This document shows, in pieces, positions 24,140-32,073 of a stretch of 44,741 bases of DNA. Position 1 is the first letter of the stretch. Each line of letters begins with the position of its first letter. Made by a program: the position numbers and the translations under genes. The stretch is from an uncultured Acidobacteriia bacterium (GTDB taxonomy: Bacteria; Acidobacteriota; Terriglobia; Bryobacterales; Bryobacteraceae). The notes under the pieces are model-generated. The model saw only the letters and a list, made by a program, of their open reading frames with translations. It did not search any database and was not told where the DNA came from. The DNA is taken from NCBI GenBank assembly GCA_903929755.1, contig CAIYVZ010000119.1, positions 1 through 44,741 of the forward strand, written 5' to 3'.

Positions 24140-25495
24140 ATGATTCAAATCCGACAGGACTTAACACCAGCCAGTCTGGAGCCAAAGATCCAGGCTCTGT
24201 TCAGCGCTTCCGCCGCGAAGCTGCGCGGCATCCAGTCGACCTGGAACCCCGGCAAGGGTGCGCCCGTTTTCACCATCAAGGGCGAATACACCAGTCGCGG
24301 CTGGACCGAATGGACGCAGGGCTTTCAGTTTGGCTCCGATATCCTGCAGTTCGATGCCACCGGTGACGACAGCTTCCTCGAAACGGGACGCGAACACACC
24401 GTCCGTCTGATGGCGCCCCACATCACCCATGTTGGCGTGCATGACCACGGATTCAACAACGTCAGCACGTATGGCAATCTGCTGCGGCTGATGAATGAAG
24501 GCCGCATCACCGATAACGCGTGGGAACGCCATTTTTACGAACTGGCGCTCAAGTGCTCCGGCGCCGTTCAGGCTGTCCGCTGGTCGAAGATCGCGGGCGG
24601 CGGCGGATATATTTATTCGTTCAACGGGCCGCACTCGCTGTTTGTGGATACCATCCGCTCCCTGCGGGCACTGGCGTACAGCCATAAGCTGGGGCACGTT
24701 CTGATGGGCGAGAACGATCAGAAGATTTCGCTGCTGGAACGCCTCATCCAGCACTCCGATGCCACGGCAAAGTATTCCGTCTATTATGACGAGGGCCGTG
24801 ATTCTTACGACGTCCGGGGCCGTACCGCGCACGAGAGCATTTTCAACGCGAACGACGGCAATTTCCGCTGCCCGAATTCCCAGCAGGGCTATGCGCCGTT
24901 CAGTACCTGGACCCGGGGCCTGGCGTGGGCGATGGTGGGTTTTGCCGAACAACTGGAGTTCATCGCCGAAGTCTCGGACGCCGAACTGGACCCGTTCGGT
25001 GGCCGCGACCACATAGAAGGCTTCCTGCGCCGCGCCGCCGAAGCCACCTGTGATTTCTACATCGAGAATTCTCCTTCCGACGGCATCCCTTACTGGGATA
25101 CCGGCGCTCCGAACCTGCATAAGCTGGGCGACTGGGGTTCTCGCCCCGCAGACCCCTTTAATTCCCATGAACCGGTGGATAGTTCCGCCGCCGCGATCGC
25201 CGCACAAGGCTTGCTGCGCCTTGGCCGTTACACGCAGGACGACCGTTACTGGCAGGCCGGTCTCACGGTCTGCAACTCGCTGTTCGACGAACCCTATCTC
25301 AGTTTGGACCCGTCGCACCAGGGCCTGATTCTGCACGCCGTCTATCACCGCCCCAATGGCTGGGACCACGCACCCTCCGATGACGGTGTGCCGCGCGGAG
25401 AAGCCTGCATGTGGGGTGATTACCATGCCCGCGAAGTGGCGCTGTATCTTCTGCGTCTCACCGAAAATAAGCCCTACCTGAGATTCTGGAGCTAG
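24140..25495 (+). CDS. GH88-family unsaturated glucuronyl hydrolase
   Basis: 451 aa (alpha/alpha)6-barrel enzyme of the GH88 type that cleaves the unsaturated uronic acid (delta-4,5) left by polysaccharide lyases. Recognisable segments: RGWTEWTQGFQFGSDILQF, VGVHDHGFNN with the likely catalytic Asp102, YAPFSTWTRGLAWAMVGFAEQ, DGIPYWDTGAPNLHKLGDW and EPVDSSAAAIAAQGLLRLGRY. There is no signal peptide, so it works in the cytoplasm on imported disaccharides. Overlaps nothing, but the cupin gene begins 1-8 bases downstream and Gfo/Idh/MocA follows, so they form an operon. Substrate (chondroitin-, heparan- or ulvan-like) cannot be read from the sequence. Confidence 0.85.
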   Translation: MIQIRQDLTPASLEPKIQALFSASAAKLRGIQSTWNPGKGAPVFTIKGEYTSRGWTEWTQGFQFGSDILQFDATGDDSFLETGREHTVRLMAPHITHVGVHDHGFNNVSTYGNLLRLMNEGRITDNAWERHFYELALKCSGAVQAVRWSKIAGGGGYIYSFNGPHSLFVDTIRSLRALAYSHKLGHVLMGENDQKISLLERLIQHSDATAKYSVYYDEGRDSYDVRGRTAHESIFNANDGNFRCPNSQQGYAPFSTWTRGLAWAMVGFAEQLEFIAEVSDAELDPFGGRDHIEGFLRRAAEATCDFYIENSPSDGIPYWDTGAPNLHKLGDWGSRPADPFNSHEPVDSSAAAIAAQGLLRLGRYTQDDRYWQAGLTVCNSLFDEPYLSLDPSHQGLILHAVYHRPNGWDHAPSDDGVPRGEACMWGDYHAREVALYLLRLTENKPYLRFWS

Positions 25496-25496
25496 A

Positions 25497-25952
25497 GTGA
25501 AAATGATCATTGCCGACCTGAACCAAATCGCCGGACGTGTCTATCCGGCCCGCCGCCGTACTCAGAATCTGGTGGGCGGCATGAGTCCCATTCAGGCAAC
25601 AGCTTTCGCCATGGGGAACGTCACGCTGGAGCCGAACGGCGGCCAGGTTCCGTGGCACAACCAGGACCAGGAAGAGGTCTATTTCATCGTGGAAGGCACG
25701 GGCGAGATGTGCCTGGGCGAAGAGCGACGCCCGATCTCCGCTGGCCAGGCGGCTTTCATTCCGCCAGGCGTCTTCCATCAATTGACCAACACTGGCGATA
25801 CCCCCATGCGCATGATCTATGTTTACGGCCCTGCCGGAGACGTGGCGCACTGGAAGCAGGAATTAACCGGGACGCTGCCGAAGGCCGGCGTCGATGTCCC
25901 CGCGCTGCCCGAGGGCTCGTGGCCGCAGTGCACCGATAAACCGAAAGAATAA
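25497..25952 (+). CDS. Small cupin-domain protein
   Basis: 151 aa from GTG 25497 (149 aa from ATG 25503; a GGAG at about 25488 suits either). Single conserved beta-barrel cupin: 'VPWHNQDQEEVYFIVEGTGEMCLG' gives motif 1 with the metal ligands His-x-Gln/Glu and 'FIPPGVFHQLTN' motif 2 with the closing His. Cupins next to GH88 and Gfo/Idh/MocA genes are often sugar isomerases such as KduI-like enzymes or mere sensors; this one is small enough for either. It lies in the GH88 operon, 1 base after its stop and 2 bases before the oxidoreductase. Confidence 0.8.
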   Translation: MKMIIADLNQIAGRVYPARRRTQNLVGGMSPIQATAFAMGNVTLEPNGGQVPWHNQDQEEVYFIVEGTGEMCLGEERRPISAGQAAFIPPGVFHQLTNTGDTPMRMIYVYGPAGDVAHWKQELTGTLPKAGVDVPALPEGSWPQCTDKPKE

Positions 25953-25954
25953 TC

Positions 25955-27106
25955 ATGGCGAACACAATCCACAACGTCGGCATCATCATGAATGGCGTCA
26001 CGGGGCGCATGGGGCTCAACCAGCACCTCCGACGCTCCCTTTACGCGCTCATCAAACAGGGTGGGCTGAAGCTCTCGGACACCGAGTCGATCATGCCGTG
26101 CCCCATCCTGGTGGGCCGCAGCGCGGTGAAGCTGGAAGCGATTTCGAAGGAATGTGGCGGGTTACCCTGGACCACAAATCTGGATGAGGCTCTGGCCGAT
26201 CCTGCGTACTCCATCTACTTCGATAGCCAGACGACAGACCGTCGCGTCGAGTCCGTCAGCAAAGCCATCGCGGCGGGCAAACACATCTACTGCGAGAAGC
26301 CCATCGCCGATAAGACCGAAGATGCCATGGCGCTCTACGCCCAGGCCGTAGCCGCTGGTGTGAAGCACGGTGTGGTGCAGGATAAGCTCTGGCTCCCCGG
26401 CATTCTGAAGCTGCAGACCCTTCGCGATACGGGTTTCTTCGGCAAGATTCTCTCGGTCCGAGGTGAGTTCGGCTACTGGGTTTTTGAAGGCGACCATGTA
26501 ACCCCGCAGCGCCCGAGCTGGAACTACCGGAAACAGGATGGCGGCGGCATGATCCTCGACATGCTGTGCCACTGGCGCTATGTTCTTGACAACGTTTTCG
26601 GTAAGGTGAAGTCCGTCTCCTGCCTGGGAGCCACGCACATCCCGGAACGCCGCGATGAAGCAGGCAAGCCCTACGAAGCCACCGCCGATGACGCCGCATA
26701 CGCAACATTTGAGCTGGAAGGCGGCATCATTGCCCACTTCAATTCGTCATGGGCGACGCGTGTTCGCCGTGATGACCTGCTCACCATTCAGGTGGATGGC
26801 ACGAAGGGGTCCGCCGTCGCTGGTCTTCGCGATTGCTGGGTGCAGCCCTACGCAGCCACGCCGCGCCCTACGTGGAATCCCGATATCGCGCAGCCTATCA
26901 ACTTCTTCGAAAGCTGGCAGAAGCTGCCGGACCAGGAAAACTTCGACAACGCCTTCAAACGCCAGTGGGAAATGTTCCTGCGGCACGTGGTGAAGGACGA
27001 GCCGTTCCGCTGGGATCTGAAGGAAGGTGCGAAGGGCGTCCAGCTTGCCGAAAAGGGCCTGGAAAGCTGGTCGAAACGCGCCTGGGTTGATCTCGAAGAG
27101 ATTTAA
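25955..27106 (+). CDS. Gfo/Idh/MocA-family oxidoreductase
   Basis: 383 aa. N-terminal Rossmann domain with MNGVTGRMG in the dinucleotide loop (the family more often has GxGxxG), YFDSQTTDRRV and IYCEKPIADK with K115 as the family catalytic lysine (EKP motif). The C-terminal beta-sheet domain runs from about 130 (GILSVRGEFGYWVFEGD..., YVLDNVFG, DDAAYATFELEGGIIAHFNSSWATR) to the end. It presumably oxidises or epimerises a sugar acid produced by the GH88 step. The ATG lies 2 bases after the cupin stop. It ends 1 base before the convergent sulfatase stop, and its terminator lies inside that gene (27151-27190). Confidence 0.85.
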   Translation: MANTIHNVGIIMNGVTGRMGLNQHLRRSLYALIKQGGLKLSDTESIMPCPILVGRSAVKLEAISKECGGLPWTTNLDEALADPAYSIYFDSQTTDRRVESVSKAIAAGKHIYCEKPIADKTEDAMALYAQAVAAGVKHGVVQDKLWLPGILKLQTLRDTGFFGKILSVRGEFGYWVFEGDHVTPQRPSWNYRKQDGGGMILDMLCHWRYVLDNVFGKVKSVSCLGATHIPERRDEAGKPYEATADDAAYATFELEGGIIAHFNSSWATRVRRDDLLTIQVDGTKGSAVAGLRDCWVQPYAATPRPTWNPDIAQPINFFESWQKLPDQENFDNAFKRQWEMFLRHVVKDEPFRWDLKEGAKGVQLAEKGLESWSKRAWVDLEEI

Positions 27107-27107
27107 C

Positions 27108-28532
27108 CTAAGCCGGGTCTTCCGGCAACCGTTTGTAATATCCGCGATAGATGTCAAGAGGGTCCTCAAACTGGACCCTCTTGTCATTTTCGGCGACGAA
27201 ACCGTCGACAAGGGTTCGCAGGTCGTTGAGCGTCTTCTTGTGCTTCAGGTCTGTGGCCAGGTTGTGGACTTCGTCCGGGTCGGCGATCACGTTGTAGAGC
27301 TCTTCGACGGGCTTTTCGATGGCGGCAAACAGCGCCTGTTCGCGGTTGAGCTTACCCTGTTTCGCGAGGGCTTTCACGAGGTTCCAGGTCGGGTATTCCT
27401 TCTCCTTGTACTCGTTGGTCTGCATGTAGGGCGTGCCTGGGCAGTAGTTGCGGATGTACTTGTACTGCTTCGTCCGGACAGCGCGCATACGGTCAATCGA
27501 CGTATCCATGCGGTCTCGGGCTGTGAAGACATGGTCCCGAACCGTGGCGTTGGGGGCGAAGATGTTTTGGCCCTGCATGGCTGCGGTGGGTGGGGTGATT
27601 CCAGCCAGGCCCAGCAGTGTGGGCGCAATGTCGATACCGCTGACAAATCGGTCGTCCACCTTGCCTGCGTCTTTGCTGTCCGGAAAGCGGACCAGCAGCG
27701 GGATATGGGTTCCGCCGTCGTAGAGGAACTGTTTGCCCCGGAAGAGCGGGCCGTGGTCACTGGAGATGACAACGAAGGTGTTTTTTGCGAGCCCCTCGGC
27801 TTCGAGGCGAGCCATCACCTGGCCGACGTAGCTATCCACCAGCTGGTAGGCGTCCAGGTAGTTGGCGTACTCATCGCGGGCGATAGGGCTGTCGGGATAG
27901 TAAGCTGCCAGTTTCAGTTTGTCGGGGTCAACGAGTTCGGATTTTGGCCTCTGGCGGGCGGTCACCCAGCCCGGGCCTTTGTGGGTTTCGATGATGGTGA
28001 GGTGAGCAAAGAAAGGCTGGCCGTCTTTGCGCTGCTTCCAGTCAGTGCCCTCGAAGAACTTTTCTTTATTAGCTCCGTGGGCGTGGAAGTTGAGGTCAAC
28101 TTTACCCGCTCCGGCTGCTCCGTTCGCCGCCGTCTTCTTCGCCGGCTGCAGGTTGCAGGTGAAGTACCCGGCATCGCGGAACCAGTCGGCGATGTGTTTC
28201 GCGGGCGTGGGGAGGGTGGTCTTGTGCCAGTCCCATGTCCGGTGGTTGTGGGCTCCGATATTGGTCTGGTAGCGTCCGCTCATCAGGGCGGAACGGCTGG
28301 CGGAACAGACTGGCGCGGTGCAGTAGGCCTGCGTGAAGCGGATGCCCTGTTGCGCGAAGGCATCCAGGTTCGGCGTCTTTACCAACGGTTCGCCGTAGCA
28401 GGCCATATGCGGGCCGGTATCTTCGAGGATGATGTAGAGAACGTTGGGGCGGTCGCCCACCGCAGCGGTGGCGGCAGGCACGGCGGCGCTCAGTGCGGCG
28501 GATTCCAGAAAAGCACGTCGGGAGAGACTCAC
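27108..28532 (-). CDS. Type I sulfatase with FGly motif, Tat-type signal
   Basis: 474 aa. The N-terminus MSLSRRAFLESAALSAAVPA is a Tat-like signal (SRRAFLE). The formylglycine motif is CSASR at 76-80, the cysteine-type site needing a formylglycine-generating enzyme that is not in this window. The metal-site residues at the start (ILEDTG, 36-40) read Glu-Asp where most sulfatases have Asp-Asp. Other parts: GRYQTNIGAHNH, ISSDHGPLFRGKQFLYDGGTHIPLLVRFPD, GIDIAPTLLGLAGI and RDHVFTARDRMD. It resembles heparan- and N-sulfoglucosamine-type sulfohydrolases. It is 25 bases after manC and co-oriented with it, but functionally fits the GH88 locus by removing sulfate from the glycan. Confidence 0.87.
   Translation of the reverse strand: MSLSRRAFLESAALSAAVPAATAAVGDRPNVLYIILEDTGPHMACYGEPLVKTPNLDAFAQQGIRFTQAYCTAPVCSASRSALMSGRYQTNIGAHNHRTWDWHKTTLPTPAKHIADWFRDAGYFTCNLQPAKKTAANGAAGAGKVDLNFHAHGANKEKFFEGTDWKQRKDGQPFFAHLTIIETHKGPGWVTARQRPKSELVDPDKLKLAAYYPDSPIARDEYANYLDAYQLVDSYVGQVMARLEAEGLAKNTFVVISSDHGPLFRGKQFLYDGGTHIPLLVRFPDSKDAGKVDDRFVSGIDIAPTLLGLAGITPPTAAMQGQNIFAPNATVRDHVFTARDRMDTSIDRMRAVRTKQYKYIRNYCPGTPYMQTNEYKEKEYPTWNLVKALAKQGKLNREQALFAAIEKPVEELYNVIADPDEVHNLATDLKHKKTLNDLRTLVDGFVAENDKRVQFEDPLDIYRGYYKRLPEDPA
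27151..27190 (+). terminator. Intrinsic terminator buried in the sulfatase gene
   Basis: Perfect 11-base inverted repeat CAAGAGGGTCC (27155-27165) / GGACCCTCTTG (27173-27183) with a 7-base loop; allowing one mismatch the stem extends to 14 pairs (27151-27187) and is followed by TTTT (27187-27190). It is 45 bases after the oxidoreductase stop, in the right orientation, and lies in the last codons of the convergent sulfatase. Confidence 0.75.
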
Positions 28533-28557
28533 TGGCTTAGTTTACAGTGAGGTCTGC

Positions 28558-29637
28558 TTAAAGGAGGTCTTCGCGACCAGCCTTTTCGAGATCCTTCACG
28601 AGCGTACCCACGTCCTGGGCCTTATCTCGGTGGACAACGAGGAGCGCATCGGGGGTATCGACGACGATGATGTTATCGACGCCGATGAGGGCGACGAGCT
28701 TCTTGCCGGCATCCACATAGTTGCCGGTGGCCCGGATGCTGAAAATCTGGGAACGGCCGGTGTTTTGGTTGGCGTCCTTTGGCAGCAGATCGTAGACGGC
28801 TTCCCAACTACCGACATCGTTCCAGCCGAAATCGTCGCAGGGGACGCCGACCACGTTCGTCGCGTGTTCCAGTACCGCGAAGTCGATGGAGACATCTTCA
28901 CAGAGCGGGAACAGACGTTCGAGTTCTGCCGGGAACGCGGGATCGCTGAATTTCGGCAGCAGGGCCAGAGGCCCGGCAACCAGAGGGCGGAATGCGCGGA
29001 GGGCGTCGGCGATTACCGAAGCCTTCCAGAAGAACATGCCGGCATTCCACGAGTAATTGCCCGCGTCCAGATATTCCTGCGCCTTCTGCTTGTCGGGTTT
29101 CTCGCGGAATTTGATGACGCGGCTGACGGCTGACGGCGTCCGCGGTTCATCGGCGGGGAATTCAATGTAGCCATAGCCGGTTTCCGCCCAGCGGGGTTCT
29201 ACGCCCAGGACTGCGATATTGCCCTGTTCCGCAGACTGGAATGCGATCTTCACCAGATCGAGGTAGTGTTCGGAGTTGCCGATCACGTGATCGGAAGGGA
29301 AGACGCCAAAGATCGCGTCGGGGTTAATGGAGCTCAAGATATGCGCGGCCAGGCCGATGGCGGGCGCGGTATTGCGCTGGGCCGGTTCGGCGATGATCTG
29401 TTCGGCAGGAATCTCGGGCAACTGGCGGATGATCTCGTCGCGGACGAAGCCGTTGGTCAGAATCCAGATTCGTTCCGGGGCAATGAGGGGGCGGAGGCGA
29501 TCGACGGTCTGCTGAATCAGCGTTCGATCGTCGAGGCCTATGGCAAGGACCTGTTTGGCGTGGCGTTTGCGGCTTTGCGGCCAAAAACGGGTGCCGCGCC
29601 CACCGGCCAGGATCAGACCGTAGTAGTTGTTACCCAA
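28558..29637 (-). CDS. manC: Mannose-1-phosphate guanylyltransferase
   Basis: 359 aa, single-domain GMP enzyme making GDP-mannose from GTP and mannose-1-phosphate. The GxGTRxxPxSxxxxPKQ signature appears as LILAGGRGTRFWPQSRKRHAKQ. Other conserved parts: FPSDHVIGN, VIKFREKPDK, YSWNAGMFFWKA and CDDFGWNDVGSW. The usual C-terminal phosphomannose-isomerase domain is absent, which is normal for this length. The start is a TTG (29637) with AAGGGAG about 9 bases upstream; this Shine-Dalgarno overlaps the stop codon of the preceding lepB, a sign of coupling. GDP-mannose would feed exopolysaccharide or glycan synthesis. I give the manC name by function only. Confidence 0.9.
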   Translation of the reverse strand: MGNNYYGLILAGGRGTRFWPQSRKRHAKQVLAIGLDDRTLIQQTVDRLRPLIAPERIWILTNGFVRDEIIRQLPEIPAEQIIAEPAQRNTAPAIGLAAHILSSINPDAIFGVFPSDHVIGNSEHYLDLVKIAFQSAEQGNIAVLGVEPRWAETGYGYIEFPADEPRTPSAVSRVIKFREKPDKQKAQEYLDAGNYSWNAGMFFWKASVIADALRAFRPLVAGPLALLPKFSDPAFPAELERLFPLCEDVSIDFAVLEHATNVVGVPCDDFGWNDVGSWEAVYDLLPKDANQNTGRSQIFSIRATGNYVDAGKKLVALIGVDNIIVVDTPDALLVVHRDKAQDVGTLVKDLEKAGREDLL

Positions 29638-29650
29638 GAGGATGTCTCCC

Positions 29651-30430
29651 TTACTGAACAGGATAAGAATGGATGAGGTTCAGAGTGCGGCGCCACCGGG
29701 TTTTGGTGGGGAAGTGAATGACGATATCGATGAGGTGCGGAATGGTCGCGCCGGGGTTCGACAGGTCTTCCGTGGTGGCGTCGTAGGACCAATAGATGAT
29801 GAGGGGCTTGCCGATGATGTTTTCGCGGGGCACGAAACCCCAGTAACGGCTGTCCAGAGACTGGTCGCGGTTGTCGCCCATCGCAAAATAGAAACCATCG
29901 GGGACGGTGACTTCACCGTTCTTCACGTCGCGCTCCAGCATGCGCTGGGCACCAGCGGAGACGGCCGTGTTCGGGTCGGACGGGAAGTTGTCGCGGTACG
30001 AATCGATCCATTCGGTCTTGTGGACGACGTAGGGCTCGTTCAAAAGGTGGCCGTTGAGGTAGACCTGCTTGTTCTGCAGGCGGATCCGGTCGCCGGGGAC
30101 GCCCATAGCGCGCTTCACGAAAGTCTGGCGGATATCGACGGGGTAGCGGAACACAATGATGTCGCCACGCTTCACATCGGTGTAGGGCAGGATGTGTTTG
30201 GTGACGGAACCACCGGGCGCGAAGGCCAGCTTATCCACCAGCAGGTGGTCGCCGACGAGGAGGGTTTCTTCCATGGAACCGGTCGGAATCACGAAGGCCT
30301 GCACCAGCGTGGTGGTGCCGAAAAGCAGCAGCAGGATGGTGACGGTCCATTCGGCGATAAAGCCGCGAGGGGGATCCTGTTCTTTTTCAGGCTCCGAGCC
30401 TCTCACCTGGTCGGTGGCGTTTTCGTTCAT
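29651..30430 (-). CDS. lepB: Signal peptidase I
   Basis: 259 aa from ATG 30430; the frame extends to 30817 but that text is the antisense of the transporter gene. One membrane helix (about 24-45) leads into a periplasmic serine protease that cuts Sec signal peptides. Box B holds the nucleophile S52 (PTGSMEETL), box D the general base K106 (FVKRAMGVPGDRI), and MGDNRDQSLDSRYWGFV is box E. The acidic N-terminus (NENATDQVRGSEPEKEQ) is unlike Proteobacterial forms but common in Acidobacteria. Its stop sits 13 bases from the manC start. Divergent from the DMT-type transporter pair with 54 bases between. Confidence 0.92.
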   Translation of the reverse strand: MNENATDQVRGSEPEKEQDPPRGFIAEWTVTILLLLFGTTTLVQAFVIPTGSMEETLLVGDHLLVDKLAFAPGGSVTKHILPYTDVKRGDIIVFRYPVDIRQTFVKRAMGVPGDRIRLQNKQVYLNGHLLNEPYVVHKTEWIDSYRDNFPSDPNTAVSAGAQRMLERDVKNGEVTVPDGFYFAMGDNRDQSLDSRYWGFVPRENIIGKPLIIYWSYDATTEDLSNPGATIPHLIDIVIHFPTKTRWRRTLNLIHSYPVQ

Positions 30431-30484
30431 TATGTCCACAGCCTCCCATTGTACCGGGCTGCTATCCTGACTTGAGTTCCCCCC

Positions 30485-30898
30485 ATGCAGACAGCCACTC
30501 CAGCGCCACGCTCGCGCAAGCCGGTTTACATGGTTCTGGGCTGCACCGTGTTCGCGGCTGCGGCGCAGATCATGATGAAGTACGGGGCTACGCATGTCAT
30601 GCCCGCAGTGGATTTTGCGAATCCCGCGACCTTTGTTCCCTTCCTGTTGGCGCTGCTGACGAACTACCCCCTGGTTCTCGGCTACGTGCTGAGCGCCGGG
30701 AACGCGTTGCTGCTGATTCTGGCGCTTCGGGACGGTCAGCTCTCTACCCTGTATCCGATCATTTCTCTGACATTTGTCTGGGTCAACCTGCTGAGCATTT
30801 ACCTGTTTGGGGACCACATGAACTTGTGGAAAGCGGTGGGGATCGTGCTGGTGATTACCGGCGTGGCGGTATTGGGGAAAGCGAGTGAAACCGCATGA
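30485..30898 (+). CDS. Half-size DMT/EamA-like transporter subunit A
   Basis: 137 aa with four membrane helices: VYMVLGCTVFAAAAQIMMKYG, FVPFLLALLTNYPLVLGYVLS, LLILALRDGQLSTLYPIISLTFV and GIVLVITGVAVLG. The length and topology match SMR and ArnE/ArnF proteins. The glutamate that all EmrE-type multidrug SMR pumps carry in helix 1 is missing, and a 'LSTLYPI' motif like the EamA group is present, so a lipid- or metabolite-flipping function is more likely than drug efflux. The stop overlaps the next gene by ATGA (30895-30898), so the two form a heteromer by design. Confidence 0.78.
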   Translation: MQTATPAPRSRKPVYMVLGCTVFAAAAQIMMKYGATHVMPAVDFANPATFVPFLLALLTNYPLVLGYVLSAGNALLLILALRDGQLSTLYPIISLTFVWVNLLSIYLFGDHMNLWKAVGIVLVITGVAVLGKASETA

Positions 30899-31251
30899 CG
30901 GTAGCCACTCCCATGAGTTCCGTGCTGCTGGTGATCACGGCCTCTGTCATCGGTTCATTTGGCGCGGTTTATCTCAAGTTGGGCGCGGCTCCTAGGCAGA
31001 AGGGGCTGAAATACATCCTGAACGGCAGGCTGCTGTTTGGCATTGCCTTGTACATCGGGTCGAGTATTCCGTTTGTGATGGGGGTGCGGCACGGGGAGCT
31101 TTCGGTGCTGTATCCGATGGTCTCGACGGGCTACGTGTGTACGATGCTGTGGTCCCGAATCTTCTTCGGTGAGCCGATTACGTGGCCGAAGCTGGGAGCG
31201 CTGCTGATTATTGTGGCGGGGATCGTATGCATCAATTTGGGGGGACGTTAG
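30895..31251 (+). CDS. Half-size DMT/EamA-like transporter subunit B
   Basis: 118 aa with four membrane helices, starting at the ATGA overlap with the first subunit: SSVLLVITASVIGSFGAVYLKLG, LFGIALYIGSSIPFVMGV, LSVLYPMVSTGYVCTML and LGALLIIVAGIVCINLG. It repeats the 'G(E/Q)LSxLYP' motif of subunit A and also lacks the SMR glutamate. Paired, differently sized subunits resemble ArnE/ArnF, the flippase for undecaprenyl-linked aminoarabinose. Substrate not assignable. Its last 25 bases are overlapped by the phosphoesterase gene. Confidence 0.78.
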   Translation: MTVATPMSSVLLVITASVIGSFGAVYLKLGAAPRQKGLKYILNGRLLFGIALYIGSSIPFVMGVRHGELSVLYPMVSTGYVCTMLWSRIFFGEPITWPKLGALLIIVAGIVCINLGGR

Positions 31252-31976
31252 CGGGGCTGGGCTTGCATCTGAACCGCTTCGCGGCGATTGGCGATGTTCA
31301 CGGGAACCGCTGGGCGCTGGAGGCGGTGCTGGAGGATATTGAGCATCGCGGGATTCGGACGGTGGTGAATCTGGGTGACCATTTGTTCGGCCCTCTGGAT
31401 CCTGACGGTACCGCGGCCATCCTGATGCGCCGAAATCTGATTACGGTTTTGGGCAACCAGGACCGGGAGTTGCTGGAGCCGGGTTGCTCTCAGGTCATTA
31501 CGGCGGAACAACGCGCGTGGCTTTCGGCGATGCCTGCCTCCCTGCTGCTGCCGGACGTGCTTTTGTTTCACGGAACCCCTTGTTCGGACGTGGAATATCT
31601 AACCGAGACCGTGGTGCTTGCGGGCGCGCGACTGGGTACGAATGAGGAAGTGGGAGCCAGGCTGGCGGGCGTGGAATTGCCGGACCTGCTGCTTTGCGGC
31701 CACACACATATTCCGCGGGTAGTGGCGTGTGGCGAGAGGCTGATTGTGAATCCAGGGTCAGTGGGTTTGCAGGCCTACAAGGATGATTCGCCGTACCCGC
31801 ATGTAATGGAGACGGGAAGTCCCCATGCCCGGTACGCCATCCTGGAAAAGACGGACACGGGTTGGAATGTGGAGCAGGTCCAGTTGCGGTACGACTGGTA
31901 TTCGGCCTCGCTGCAGGCGGGTGCGAATGGTCGCATCGACTGGGCCTATCGGCTGACTACGGGCCGGGCCCGGTAA
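31227..31976 (+). CDS. YfcE/MJ0936-type metallophosphoesterase
   Basis: 249 aa if ATG 31227 is the start (25-base overlap with the transporter gene); a TTG at 31263 just before the conserved text is an alternative. Di-metal calcineurin-like fold with AAIGDVHGNRW, VVNLGDHLFGP, VLGNQDRE (GNHD box with Gln in place of His), LFHGTP and CGHTHIPRV. Such small phosphodiesterases act on cyclic or diester phosphates in the cytoplasm. Its overlap with a transporter pair hints at processing of a transported phosphodiester; that is inference. Confidence 0.82.
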   Translation: MHQFGGTLAGLGLHLNRFAAIGDVHGNRWALEAVLEDIEHRGIRTVVNLGDHLFGPLDPDGTAAILMRRNLITVLGNQDRELLEPGCSQVITAEQRAWLSAMPASLLLPDVLLFHGTPCSDVEYLTETVVLAGARLGTNEEVGARLAGVELPDLLLCGHTHIPRVVACGERLIVNPGSVGLQAYKDDSPYPHVMETGSPHARYAILEKTDTGWNVEQVQLRYDWYSASLQAGANGRIDWAYRLTTGRAR

Positions 31977-31983
31977 CGGCCTG

Positions 31984-32012
31984 TTGAATCCTGAGCCCGC
32001 GCGGTATATGAT
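31984..32012 (+). promoter_or_regulatory. Sigma-70-type promoter of the DUF1080-FG-GAP gene
   Basis: TTGAAT (31984-31989), 17-base spacer, TATGAT (32007-32012). Expected transcript start near 32019, leaving a leader of about 55 bases before the ATG at 32074, with AAAGGA as ribosome-binding site. Confidence 0.7.
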
Positions 32013-32073
32013 GTCTGGCTAGCAAGTTCGACAATTTAAGACGCTGTCCTGGACTTGCAAAAGGAATCCAGCT

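Noticed and set aside
30431-30817. N-terminal extension of the signal peptidase frame
   Set aside because: Overlaps the divergent transporter gene and has no hydrophobic or family-like text; ATG 30430 gives the normal signal-peptidase start.
30485-31251. Paired SMR genes as a multidrug efflux pump (EbrAB/YkkCD type)
   Set aside because: Both subunits lack the essential membrane glutamate of helix 1; ArnE/F- or EamA-like function is more likely.
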